Origin: Calliopsis andreniformis
Lineage: Eukaryota; Arthropoda; Insecta; Hymenoptera; Andrenidae
Length of the DNA stretch: 64,000 nucleotides
NCBI RefSeq assembly: GCF_051401765.1
Contig: NW_027480595.1
Location: 62,001 to 126,000 of the forward strand
Direction of reading: 5' to 3'
Shown here in pieces: positions 1 to 10,894 of this stretch. Position 1 is the first letter of the stretch. Every line of letters starts with the position of its first letter. Both the position numbers and the translations under genes were made by a program. Under the pieces are notes generated by a model. The model did not search any database. It was not told the DNA's origin and saw nothing but the letters and a program-made list of their open reading frames with translations.

Positions 1-1075
1 ATGATTGAGGATTGAGGATTGAGGATTGAGGATTGAATATTGAGTATTGAGGATTGAAGACCGACTATTGAGGATTGCGAATTGTGGATTGAGGGTTGGG
101 GATTGAGGATTGAAGATCGAGTATTGAGGATTGAAGGTTGAGGATTGTGGATTGAGGATTGAGGATTGAGGCTTGAATATTGAGGATTGGGGACTGAGTG
201 TTGAGGGTTGAGTGACGAGAATTGATGTTTGTGGATAGAGATTTGAAGATTGCAGGTTGAGTATTGAGTATTGAAAACTGTGAAATCATGATATTCTATT
301 GAGGATTGAGGATGGACCACTGATTGTTGAGGACTGAGGGCTGAAGATTGAGGATTCAGGATTGAGGATTGAGGATTGAGGTTTGAGGTCTGAGGATTGT
401 GGATTGAGGATTGAGAATTGAGGACGGAGGATTGAGGATTGAAGACTGAGGATTGGGTATTGAGGTTTGAACATTGAGGATTGAGGATTGAGGTTTGAGG
501 AGTGAAGATTGAGGATTGAGGGTTGAGGATTGAGGATCGAGGATTGAGGATTGAAGATTGAATATTGATGATTAAAGATTGGGGGTTGAGGATTGAGAGT
601 TGTGGATTGAGGACGAGGACTGAGTGTTGAATATTGATGTCTGAGGTCTGAGGATTGAGGATTGAGAATTGAGAATTGAGGATTGAGGATTGAAGATTGA
701 GGATTGGGTATTGAGGATTGACGAATGAGGAATGAGGATTGAGGACAGCGGATTGAGGATTGAAGATTGAGTATTGAGGATAGAAGATTGAGGTTTGAGG
801 AGTGAAGATTGAGGATTGAGGATTGAGGACTGAGGATCGAGGATTGAGCATTCAAGATTGAATATTGATGATTAAAGATTGAGGTTTGAGGATTGAGTGT
901 TGTGGATTGAGGACGAGGACTGAGTGTTGAATATTGATGTCTGAGGTCTGAGGATTCAGGATTGAGAATTGAGAATTGAGAATTGAGGATTGAGGATTGA
1001 AGATTGAGGATTGGGTATTGAGGATTGACGAATGAGGATTGAGGATTGAGGACAGCGGATTGAGGATTGAAGATT
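1..1075 (+). repeat. Dispersed block 'L', copy 1 (cut by window start)
   Basis: This segment matches 5,076-6,150 at a constant offset of 5,075 bp (725 x 7) from the first base of the window to about 1,075. Shared rare features include GACCGAC at about 60, GGATGGACC to the right of the A1 core, and two GACAGCGG sites. Shorter parts of the same block recur at 18.6-19.3, 20.0-20.6 and 27.0-27.6 kb. Confidence 0.8.
192..394 (+). repeat. Cassette A subfamily A1 (AAATCAT before the core)
   Basis: In A1 the unit before the GATATTC core is AAATCAT. Cores (first A of ATATT) are at 291, 5366, 9850, 12882, 14133, 17798, 18847, 20061, 23460, 24710, 26254, 27108 and 30648. The - strand of AAATCAT supplies an ATG, so many copies begin a spurious 74-residue open frame running leftwards from the core. 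Most A1 copies also carry GATTGCAGGTTGAG where other subfamilies carry GATTGCAGATTGAG. All copies lie in the left domain. The coordinates given are those of the first copy. Confidence 0.85.
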
Positions 1076-1441
1076 GAGTATTGAGGATTGAAGATTGACG
1101 ATTGAGGATTGAGGATTGAGGATGAGGGCTGAGGTTTGAGGATTAATGTTTGAGGACTAAGGACAGAGGATTGAGGATTGAGAGTTGAGGATTGAGGATT
1201 GAGGATTGAAGATTGAGGATAGGGTATTGAGAATCGAAGAATGAGGATTGAGGATTGAGGATTGAGGATTGAGGACTGAGGATTGAATATTGAGTATTGA
1301 GGATTGCAGATTGACTATTGAGGATTGCGAATTGAGGATTGAGGATTGAGGATTGAGGATTGAAGATTGAGTATTCAGGATTGAAGGTTGAGGATTGTGG
1401 ATTGAGTATTGAGGATTGAGGCTTGAATATTGAGGATTGGC

Positions 1442-1644
1442 GGCTGAGTGTTGAGGGTTGAGTGATGAGAATTGATGTTTGTGGATAGAGATTTGAAGAT
1501 TGCAGATTGAGTATTGAGTATTGAAAGCTGTAAATTGATGATATTCTATTGAGGATTGAGGATTGACAACTGATTGTTGAGGACTGAGTGCTGAAGCTTG
1601 AGGATTCAGGATTGAGGTTTGAGGAGAGAGGACTGAGGATTGAG
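1442..1644 (+). repeat. Cassette A subfamily A5 (AATTGAT or AATTGGT before GATATTC)
   Basis: Cores are at 1541, 10711, 13602, 24180, 30019, 31346, 36911, 37666, 50348, 51459, 56256, 57206, 57954 and 62596. The pair 13602 and 24180 shares AATTGGT and GATTGTTTATTGAG, confirming that they descend from one copied block. A5 is found in both domains. The coordinates are those of the first copy. Confidence 0.8.
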
Positions 1645-2154
1645 GATTGAGGATTGAGAATTGAGGATTGAGGATTGAGGATTGAAGATTGAGGATTGGC
1701 TGTTGAGGATTGAACATTGAGGATTGAGGATTGAGGATTGAGGATTGAGGATTGAAGGTTGAATATTGATGAATGAAGATTGAGGATTGAGGATTGAGTG
1801 TTGTGGACTGAGAACGAGGACTGAGGGTTGAGTGTTGATGCCTGAGGTCTGAGGATTGAGGATTGAGGATTGCGTGCTGAGGATTGAGGATTGAGGATTG
1901 AAGATTGAGGATGAGGGCTGAAGGTTGAGAAATTGAGGTTTGACGACTAAGGACAGAGGATTGAGGATTGAGAATTGAGGATTGAGGATCGAGGATTGAA
2001 TATTGAGTATTGAGGATTGAAGATTGACTATTGAGGATTGCGAACTGAGGATTGAGGATTGAGGATTGAGGATTGAAGATTGAGTGTTGAGGATTGAAGG
2101 TTGAGGATTGTGGATTGAGGATTGAGGATTGAGGCTTGAATATTGAGGATTGGG

Positions 2155-2357
2155 GACTGAGTGTTGAGGGTTGAGTGATGAGAATTGATGTTTGTGGATA
2201 GAGATTTGAAGATTGCAGGTTGAGTATTGAGTATTGAAAACTGTGAATTCATGATATTCTATTGAGGATTGAGGATTGACCACTGATTGTTGAGGACTGA
2301 GGGCTGAAGATTGAGGATTCAGGATTGAGGATTCAGGATTGAGGTTTGACGACTGAG
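2155..2357 (+). repeat. Cassette A subfamily A2 (AATTCAT before the core, EcoRI site)
   Basis: In A2 the unit before the core is AATTCAT, creating GAATTC across the preceding G. Cores are at 2254, 10368, 18316, 23117 and 26765. Each copy at 10368, 18316 and 26765 follows an A1 copy by 511-518 bp, and the copies at 10368, 23117 and 26765 are followed by another A cassette exactly 343 bp later. These fixed neighbours show that A2 travels inside larger copied blocks. The coordinates are those of the first copy. Confidence 0.82.
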
Positions 2358-3025
2358 GATTGAGGATTGAGGATTGAGGATTGAGGATTGAGGATTGAGG
2401 GTTGAGGATTGAAGACTGAGGATCGGGTATTGAGGATTGAACATTGAGGATTGAGGATAGGGTTGAGGATTGAGGATTGAGGATTGAAGTTTGAATATTG
2501 ATGAATGAAGATTGAGGATTGAGGATTGAAGGTCGTGGATTAAGGACGAGGACAGAGGGTTGAGTATTGATACTTGAGGCCTGAGGATTGAGGATTGAGG
2601 ATTGCGAATTGAGGATTGAGGATTTAAGATTGAGGATTGGGTATTGATGATTGAAGAATGAGGATTGAGGACTGAGGACAGAGGATTGAGGATTGAAGAT
2701 TGAGTATTTAGGATTGAAGATTGACGATTGAGGATTGAGGATTGAGGATTGAGGATTGAGGATTGAGGATTGAGGACTGAAGATTGAGTATTGAGGATTG
2801 AAGATTGAGGATTGAGGATTGAGGATTGAGGATTGAGGATTGAAGACTGAGTACTGAGGATTGAAGATTAAGATTGAGGATTGAGGATTGAGTATTGAGG
2901 ATTGAAGATTGAGGATTGAGGATTGAGGATTGAGGATTGAGTATTGAGGATTGAGGATTGAAGATTGAGGATTGAGGATTGAGGATTGAGGATTGAGGGT
3001 TGTGGATTGAGGATTGAACCATGAG

Positions 3026-3228
3026 GACTGAGTGTTGAGGGTTGAGCGATGAGAATTGATGTTTGTGGATTGAGATTTGAAGATTACAGATTGAGTATTG
3101 AGTATTGAGAACTGTGAATTGAGTATATTCTATTGAGGATTGAGGATTGACAACTGTTTGTTGAGGACTGAGGTCTGAAGATTGAGTACTGAGGATTGAA
3201 GATTAAGAGTGAGGATTGAGGATTGAGG
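3026..3228 (+). repeat. Cassette A subfamily A3 (core TATATTC)
   Basis: In A3 the core unit is TATATTC instead of GATATTC. Cores are at 3125, 6952, 8467, 12036, 12539 (TATATAC), 16408, 22097, 22600 (followed by G rather than T), 29286 and 63058. The copies at 6952, 8467, 12036, 16408 and 22097 also share the change to TATCTAA in unit 12. A3 is the only one of subfamilies A1-A3 that also occurs in the right domain, once. The coordinates are those of the first copy. Confidence 0.82.
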
Positions 3229-4630
3229 ACTGAGGATTGACGATTGAGTATTGAGGATTGAAGATTGAGAATTGAGGATTGAGGATTGAGGATTGAGGAT
3301 GAGGGCTGAGGGTTGAGGATTAAGGTTTGAGGACTGAGGTCTGGGGATTGAGGATTGAGAATTGAGGATTGAGGATTGAGGGTTGAAGATTGAGGATTGG
3401 GTATTGAGGATTGAAGAATGAGGATTGTGGATTGAGGATTGAGAATTGAGGATTGAAGATTGAGTATTGAGGATTGAAGATTGACGATCGAGGATTGAGC
3501 ATTGAGGATTGAGTATTGAGGATTCAGGATTGGGGATAGAGGATTGCGGATTGAAGATTCAGTATTGAGGATTGAAGATTCAGAATTGAGGATGAGGATT
3601 GAACATTGAATACTGAGTGTTGAGGGTTGAGTGATGAGAATTTATGTTTCTGGATAGAGATTTGAAGATTGCAGATTGAGTATTGAGTATTGAAAACTGT
3701 GAATTGTGGATATTCTATTGAGGATTGAGGATTGACAACTGATTGTTGAGGACTGAGGGCTGAAGCTTGAGGATTCAGGATTGAGGATTCAGGATTGAGG
3801 TTTGAGGAGAGAGGACTGAGGATTGAGGATTGAGGATTGAGAATTGAGGATTGAGGATTGAGGATTGAAGATTGAGGATTGGCTGTTGAGGATTGAACAT
3901 TGAGGATTGAGGATTGAGGATTGAGTATTGAGGATTGAAGATTGAGGATTGAAGGTTGAATATTGATGAATGAAGATTGAGGATTGAGGATTGAGGGTTG
4001 TGGACTGAGAACGAGGACTGAGGGTTGAGTGTTGATGCCTGAGGTCTGAGGATTGAGGATTGAGGATTGCGAGCTGAGGATTGAGGATTGAGGGTTGAAG
4101 ATTGAAGATTGGGTATTGAGGATTGAAGAATGAGGATTGAAGAATGAGGATTGGGGATTGAGTATTGAGCATTGAGTATTGAATATTGAGTATTGAGGAT
4201 TGAATATTGAGGATTGAGGATTGAGGATTGAGGATTGAGGATTGAGGATTGAAGATTGAGTATTGAGGATTGAAGATTGAGGATTGAGGATTGACGATTG
4301 AGGATTGAGGATTGAGGATTGAGGATTGAGGATTGAAGATTGAGGATTGGGTATTGAGGATTGAGGATTGAGGATTGAAGATTGAGGATAGGGTATTGAG
4401 GATTGAAGAATGATGATTGAGGATTGAGGATTGAGGATTGAATATTGAGTATTGTGGATTGAAGATCGACTATTGTGGATTGCGAATTGAGGATTGAGGG
4501 TTGGGGATTGAGGATTGAAGATTGAGGATTGAGGATTGAGGACTGAGGATTGGGGATTGAGGATTGCGAGTTGAAGATTCAGTATTGAGGATTGAAGATT
4601 CAGAATTGAGGATGAGGATTGAACATTGAG

Positions 4631-4833
4631 TACTGAGTGTTGAGGGTTGAGTGATGAGAATTTATGTTTCTGGATAGGGATTTGAAGATTGCAGATTGAG
4701 TATTGAGTATTGAAAACTGTGAATTGAGGATATTCTATTGAGGATTGAGGATTGACAACTGAATGTTGAGGACTGAGGGCTGAAGATTGAGGATTCAGGA
4801 TTGAGGATTCAGGATTGAGGTTTGAGGACTGAG
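4631..4833 (+). repeat. Cassette A subfamily A4 (AATTGAG before GATATTC)
   Basis: A4 is the least modified form. Cores are at 3710, 4730, 11359, 15146, 15731, 21420, 28427, 33637, 36408, 46536, 47730, 51040, 52444, 53638, 56948, 61694 and 63898. The copies at 36408, 51040 and 56948 have GATACTC as core and AACTGTGACTTGAG before it. The copies at 46536 and 52444 read GGATATCC, an EcoRV palindrome. The copies at 33637, 47730 and 53638 share AACTCTG. The copy at 63898 is cut at its last base by the window end. The coordinates given are for the copy at 4730. Confidence 0.82.
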
Positions 4834-5075
4834 GATTGAGGATTGAATATTGAGTATTGAGGATTGAAGATTGAGGATTGAGGATTGAGGATTGAGGATT
4901 GAGGATTGAGGATGAGGGCTGAGGGTTGAGGATTAATGTTTGAGGACTAAGGACAGAGGATTGAGGATTGAGAATTGAGGATTGAGGATTGAGGATTGAA
5001 GGTTGAGGATTGGGTATTGAGGATTGAGGATTGAGGATTGAAGATTGAGGATAGGGTATTGAGGATTGAAGAATG

Positions 5076-6150
5076 ATGATTGAGGATTGAGGATTGAGGA
5101 TTGAGGATTGAATATTGAGTATTGAGGATTGAAGACCGACTATTGAGGATTGCGAATTGTGGATTGAGGGTTGGGGATTGAGGATTGAAGATTGAGTATT
5201 GAGGATTGAAGGTTGAGGATTGTGGATTGAGGATTGAGGATTGAGGCTTGAATATTGAGGATTGGGGTCTGAGTGTTGAGGGTTGAGTGACGAGAATTGA
5301 TGTTTGTGGATAGAGATTTGAAGATTGCAGGTTGAGTATTGAGTATTGAAGACTGTGAAATCATGATATTCTATTGAGGATTGAGGATGGACCACTGATT
5401 GTTGAGGACTGAGGGCTGAAGATTGAGGATTCAGGATTGAGGATTGAGGATTGAGGTTTGAGGTCTGAGGATTGTGGATTGAGGATTGAGAATTGAGGAC
5501 GGAGGATTGAGGATTGAAGACTGAGGATTGGGTATTGAGGTTTGCACATTGAGGATTGAGGATTGAGGTTTGAGGAGTGAAGATTGAGGATTGAGGGTTG
5601 AGGATTGAGGATCGAGGATTGAGGATTGAAGATTGAATATTGATGATTAAAGATTGGGGGTTGAGGATTGAGAGTTGTGGATTGAGGGCGAGGACTGAGT
5701 GTTGAATATTGATGTCTGAGGTCTGAGGATTGAGGATTGAGAATTGAGAATTGAGGATTGAGGATTGAAGATTGAGGATTGGGTATTGAGGATTGACGAA
5801 TGAGGAATGAGGATTGAGGACAGCGGATTGAGGATTGAAGATTGAGTATTGAGGATTGAAGATTGAGGTTTGAGGAGTGAAGATTGAGGATTGAGGATTG
5901 AGGATTGAGGATCGAGGATTGAGCATTCAAGATTGAATATTGATGATTAAAGATTGAGGTTTGAGGATTGAGAGTTGTGGATTGAGGACGATGACTGAGT
6001 GTTGAATATTGATGTCTGAGGTCTGAGGATTCAGGATTGAGAATTGAGAATTGAGAATTGAGGATTGAGGATTGAAGATTGAGGATTGGGTATTGAGGAT
6101 TGACGAATGAGGATTGAGGATTGAGGACAGCGGATTGAGGATTGAGGATT
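5076..6150 (+). repeat. Dispersed block 'L', copy 2
   Basis: Partner of the block at the window start, with only scattered substitutions. Matching ends after the GACAGCGG near 6,126, where this copy continues with a plain GATTGAG run while copy 1 continues with GATTGAAGATTGAG. Confidence 0.8.
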
Positions 6151-8179
6151 GAGGATTGAGGATTGAAGGTTGAATATTGATGAATGAAGATTGAGGATTG
6201 AGGATTGAGGGTTGTGGACTGAGAACGAGGACTGAGGGTTGAGTGTTGATGCCTGAGGTCTGAGGATTGAGGATTGAGGATTGCGTGCTGAGGATTGAGG
6301 ATTGAGGATTGAAGATTGAGGATTGGGTATTGAGGATTGAAGAATGAGGATTGAAGAATGAGGATTGGGGATTGAGTATTGAGCATTGAGGATTGAATAT
6401 TGAGTATTGAGATCTGAATATTGAGGATTGAGGATTGAGGATTGAGGATTGAGGATTGAGGATTGAAGATTGAGTATTGAGGATTGAAGATTGAGGATTG
6501 AGGATTGAGGATTGAGGATTGAGGATTGAGGATTGAGGATTGAGAATTGAAGATTGAGGATTGGGTATTGAGGATTGAGGATTGAGGATTGAAGATTGAG
6601 GATAGGGTATTGAGGATTGAAGAATGATGATTGAGGATTGAGGATTGAGGATTGAGGATTGAATATTGAGTATTGTGGATTGAAGATCGACTATTGAGGA
6701 TTGCGAATTGAGGATTGAGGGTTGGGGATTGAGGATTGAAGATTGAGGATTGAGGATTGACGATTGAGGACTGAGGATGGACGATTGAGGATTGAAGGTT
6801 CAGTATTGAGGATTGAAGATTGAGAATTGAGGATTGAGGATTGAACATTGAGGACTGAGTGTTGAGGGTTGAGTGATGTGAATTGATGTTTGTGGATAGA
6901 GATTTGAAGATTGCAGATTGAGTATTGAGTATCTAAAACTGTGAATTGAGTATATTCTATTGAGGATTGAGGATTGACGCCTGATTGTTGAGGACTGAGG
7001 GCTGAAGATTGAGGGTTCCGGATTGAGGATTCAGAATTGAAATTTGAGGACTGAGCATTGAGGATTGAAGATTGAGTATTCAGGATTGAAGATTGAGAAT
7101 TGAGGATTGAGGATTGAGGATTGAGGATGAGGGCTGAGGGTTGAGGATTGAGGTTTGAGGACTGAGGACTGAGGATTGAGGATTGAGAATTGAGGATTGA
7201 GGATTGAGGGTTGAAGATTGAGGATTGCGAATTGAGGATTGAGGATTGAGGATTGAATATTGAGGATTGAGGATTGAGGATTGAGTATTGAAGATTGAGT
7301 ATTGAGGATTGAAGATTGAGGATTGAGGTTTGAGGAGAGAGGACTGAGGATTGAGGATTGAGGATTGAGAATTGAGGATTGAGGATTGAGGATTGAAGAT
7401 TGAGGACTGGCTGTTGAGGATTGAACATTGAGGATTGAGGATTGAGGATTGAGGATTGAGGATTGAAGGTTGAATATTGATGAATGAAGATTGAGGATTG
7501 AGGATTGAGGGTTGTGGATTGAGAACGAGGACTGAGAGTTGAGTGTTGATGCATGAGGTCTGAGGATTGAGGATTGAGGATTGCGAACTGAGGATTGATG
7601 ATTGAGGATTGAAGATTGGGGATTGGTTATTGAGGATTGAAGAATGAGGATTGAAGAATGAGGATTGGGGATTGAGTATTGAGGATTGAGGACTGAATAT
7701 TGAGTATTGAGAATTGAATATTGAGGACTGAGGATTGAGGATTGAGGATTGAGGATTGAAGATTGAGTATTGAGGATTGAAGATTGAGGACTGAGGATTG
7801 AGGATTGAGGATTGAGTATTGAGGATTGAGGATTGAAGATTGAGGATTGAGGATTGAGGATTGAGGATTGAGGGTTGTGGATTGAGGACGAGGACTGAGG
7901 GTTGAATATTTATGTTTGAGGTCTGAGGATTGAGGATTGAGAATTGAGAATTGAGGATTGAGGATTGAAGATTGAGGATTGGGTATTGAGGATTGACGAA
8001 TGAGGAATGAGGATTGAGGACAGCGGATTGAGGATTGAAGATTGAGTATTGAGGATTGAAGATTGAGGTTTGAGGAGTGAAGATTGAGGATTGAGGATTG
8101 AGGATTGAGGATCGAGGATTGAGGATTGAAGATTGAGTATTGAGGATTGAAGGTTGAGGATTGAGGATTGAGGATTCAG

Positions 8180-10380
8180 CATTGAGGATTGAAGATTGAG
8201 GATTGAGGATTGAGGATTGAGGATTGAGGATTGAAGATTGAGTACTGAGGATTGAAGATTAAGATTGAGGATTGACGATTGAGGACTGAGGATGGACGAT
8301 TGAGGATTGAAGGTTCAGTATTGAGGATTGAAGATTGAGAATTGAGGATTGAGGATTGAACATTGAGGACTGAGTGTTGAGTGTTGAGTGATGTGAATTG
8401 ATGTTTGTGGATAGAGATTTGAAGATTGCAGATTGAGTATTGAGTATCTAAAACTGTGAATTGAGTATATTCTATTGAGGATTGAGGATTGACGCCTGAT
8501 TGTTGAGGACTGAGGGCTGAAGATTGAGGGTTCCGGATTGAGGATTCAGAATTGAAATTTGAGGACTGAGCATTGAGGATTGAAGATTGAGTATTCAGGA
8601 TTGAACATTGAGAATTGAGGATTGAGGATTGAGGATTGAGGATGAGGGCTGAGGGTTGAGGATTGAGGTTTGAGGACTGAGGACTGAGGATTGAGGATTG
8701 AGAATTGAGGATTGAGGATTGAGGGTTGAAGATTGAGGATTGCGAATTGAGGATTGAGGATTGAGGATTGAATATTGAGGATTGAGGATTGAGGATTGAG
8801 GATTGAAGATTGAGTATTGAGGATTGAAGATTGAGGATTGAGGTTTGAGGAGAGAGGACTGAGGATTGAGGATTGATGATTGAGAATTGAGGATTGAGGA
8901 TTGAGGATTGAAGATTGAGGACTGGCTGTTGAGGATTGAACATTGAGGATTGAGGATTGAGGATTGAGGATTGAAGGTTGAATATTGATGAATGAAGATT
9001 GAGGATTGAGGATTGAGGGTTGTGGATTGAGAACGAGGACTGAGAGTTGAGTGTTGATGCCTGAGGTCTGAGGATTGAGGATTGAGGATTGCGAACTGAG
9101 GATTGATGATTGAGGATTGAAGATTGGGGATTGGTTATTGAGGATTGAAGAATGAGGATTGAAGAATGAGGATTGGGGATTGAGTATTGAGGATTGAGGA
9201 CTGAATATTGAGTATTGAGAATTGAATATTGAGGACTGAGGATTGAGGATTGAGGATTGAGGATTGAAGATTGAGTATTGAGGATTGAAGATTGAGGACT
9301 GAGGATTGAGGATTGAGGATTGAGTATTGAGGATTGAGGATTGAAGATTGAGGATTGAGGATTGAGGATTGAGGATTGAGGGTTGTGGATTGAGGACGAG
9401 GACTGAGGGTTGAATATTTATGTTTGAGGTCTGAGGATTGAGGATTGAGGATTGAGAATTGAGGATTGAGGATTGAGGATTGAAGATTGAGGATTGGGTA
9501 TTGAGGATTGAGGATTGAGGATTGAAGATTGAGGATAGGGTATTGAGGATTGAAGAATGATGATTGAGGATTGAGGATTGAGGATTGAGGATTGAATATT
9601 GAGTATTGAGGATTGAACATCGACTATTGAGGATTGCGAATTGAGGATCGAGCGTTGGGGATGGAGGATTGAAGATTGAGTTTTGAGTATTGAAGGTTGA
9701 GGATTGTGGATTGAGGATTGAGGATTTAGGCTCGAATATTGAGGATTGGGGACTGAGTGTTGAGGGTTAAGTGATGAGAATTTATGTTTGTGGATAGAGA
9801 TTTGAAGATTGCAGGTTGAGTATTGAGTATTGAAAACTGTGAAATCATGATATTCTATTGAGGATTGAGGATGCACAACTGACTGTTGAGGACTGAGAGC
9901 TGAAGATTGAGGATTCAGGATTGAGGGTTCAGGATTGAGGTTTGAGGACTGAGGATTGAGGATTGAGGATTGTGGATTGAGGATTGAGGATTGAGGATTG
10001 AAGACTGAGAATCGGTTATTGGGGATTGAACATTGAGGTTTCAGGGCTGAGGATTGAGGATTGAAGATTGAGTATTGAGGATTGAAGATTGAGGATTGAG
10101 GATTGAGGATTGAATATTGAGTATTGAGGATTGAAGGTTGACTATTGTGGACTGCGAATTGAGGATTGAGGATTGAGGATTGAGGATTGAAGATTGAGTA
10201 TTGAGGATTGAAGGTTGAGCATTGTGGATTGAGGATTGCGGATTGAGGCTTGAATATTGAGGATTGGGGACTGAGTGTTGAGTGTTGAGTGATGAGAATT
10301 GATGTTTGTGGATAGAGGTTTGAAGATTGCAGGTTGAGTATTGAGTATTGAAAACTGTGAATTCATGATATTCTATTGAG
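8180..10380 (+). repeat. Dispersed block 'M', copy 1
   Basis: A cores at 8467, 9850 and 10368 match those at 16408, 17798 and 18316 at offsets of 7,941-7,948 bp, a difference of one heptamer. The block carries distinctive GGTTCCGG, GACATCGAC-like and GATCGAGCG sites. It ends just after the A2 cassette, where this copy has GATTGACCACTG and the second has TATTGACAACTG. Confidence 0.78.
9381..9435 (+). repeat. Element C, representative copy (six-base unit GACGAG)
   Basis: Element C reads GGTTGTG, GATTGAG, GACGAG, GACTGAG, GGTTGAA/G, TATTTAT or TATTGAT, GTTTGAG, GTCTGAG. The six-base unit GACGAG (AACGAG in many copies) moves the heptamer register back by one base. Dozens of copies occur between the A and B cassettes, for example near 610, 910, 1,810, 4,010, 6,230, 16,980, 27,440, 35,650, 42,460 and 52,730. 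Its GACTGAG, GGTTGAG, TATTGAT, GTTTGAG order resembles the left side of cassette A, so it may be a shortened relative. Confidence 0.75.
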
Positions 10381-10894
10381 GATTGAGGATTGACCACTGA
10401 TTGTTGAGGACTGAGGGCTGAAGATTGAGGATTAAGGATTGAGGATTCAGGATTGAGGTTTGAGGACTGAGGATTGAGGATCGACTATTGAGGATTGCGA
10501 TCTGAGGATTGAGAGTTGGGGATTAAGGATTGAAGATTGAGTATTGAGTATTGAAGGTTGAGGATTGTGGATTGAGGATTGAGGATTGAGGCTCGAATAT
10601 TGAGGATTGGGGACTGAGTGTTGAGGGTTAAGTGATGAGAATTGATGTTTGTGGATAGAGATTTGAAGATTGCAGATTGAGTATTGAGTATTGAAAGCTG
10701 TAAATTGATGATATTCTATTGAGGATTGAGGATTGACAACTGATTGTTGAGGACTGAGTGCTGAAGCTTCAGGATTCAGGATTGAGGATTCAGGATTGAG
10801 GTTTGAGGAGAGAGGACTGAGGATTGAGGATTGAGGATTGAGAATTGAGGATTGAGGATTGAGGATTGAAGATTGAGGATTGGCTGTTGAGGAT

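Noticed and set aside
65..289. A recurring 74-residue minus-strand open frame beginning MISQFSILNT, present in many near-identical copies
   Set aside because: Its ATG is the reverse complement of the AAATCAT or AATTCAT unit beside the cassette core, and the frame simply reads the left half of cassette A. Recurrence reflects copying of the cassette, not a gene family.
3524..5926. An 800-codon open frame on the minus strand, and dozens of shorter ones with SSILNPQ repeats, as protein-coding genes
   Set aside because: The motif has no stop in any minus frame, all frames give the same peptide, many frames overlap each other, and starts are chance ATGs. I see no promoter, domain, signal peptide or change of composition that would mark a gene.
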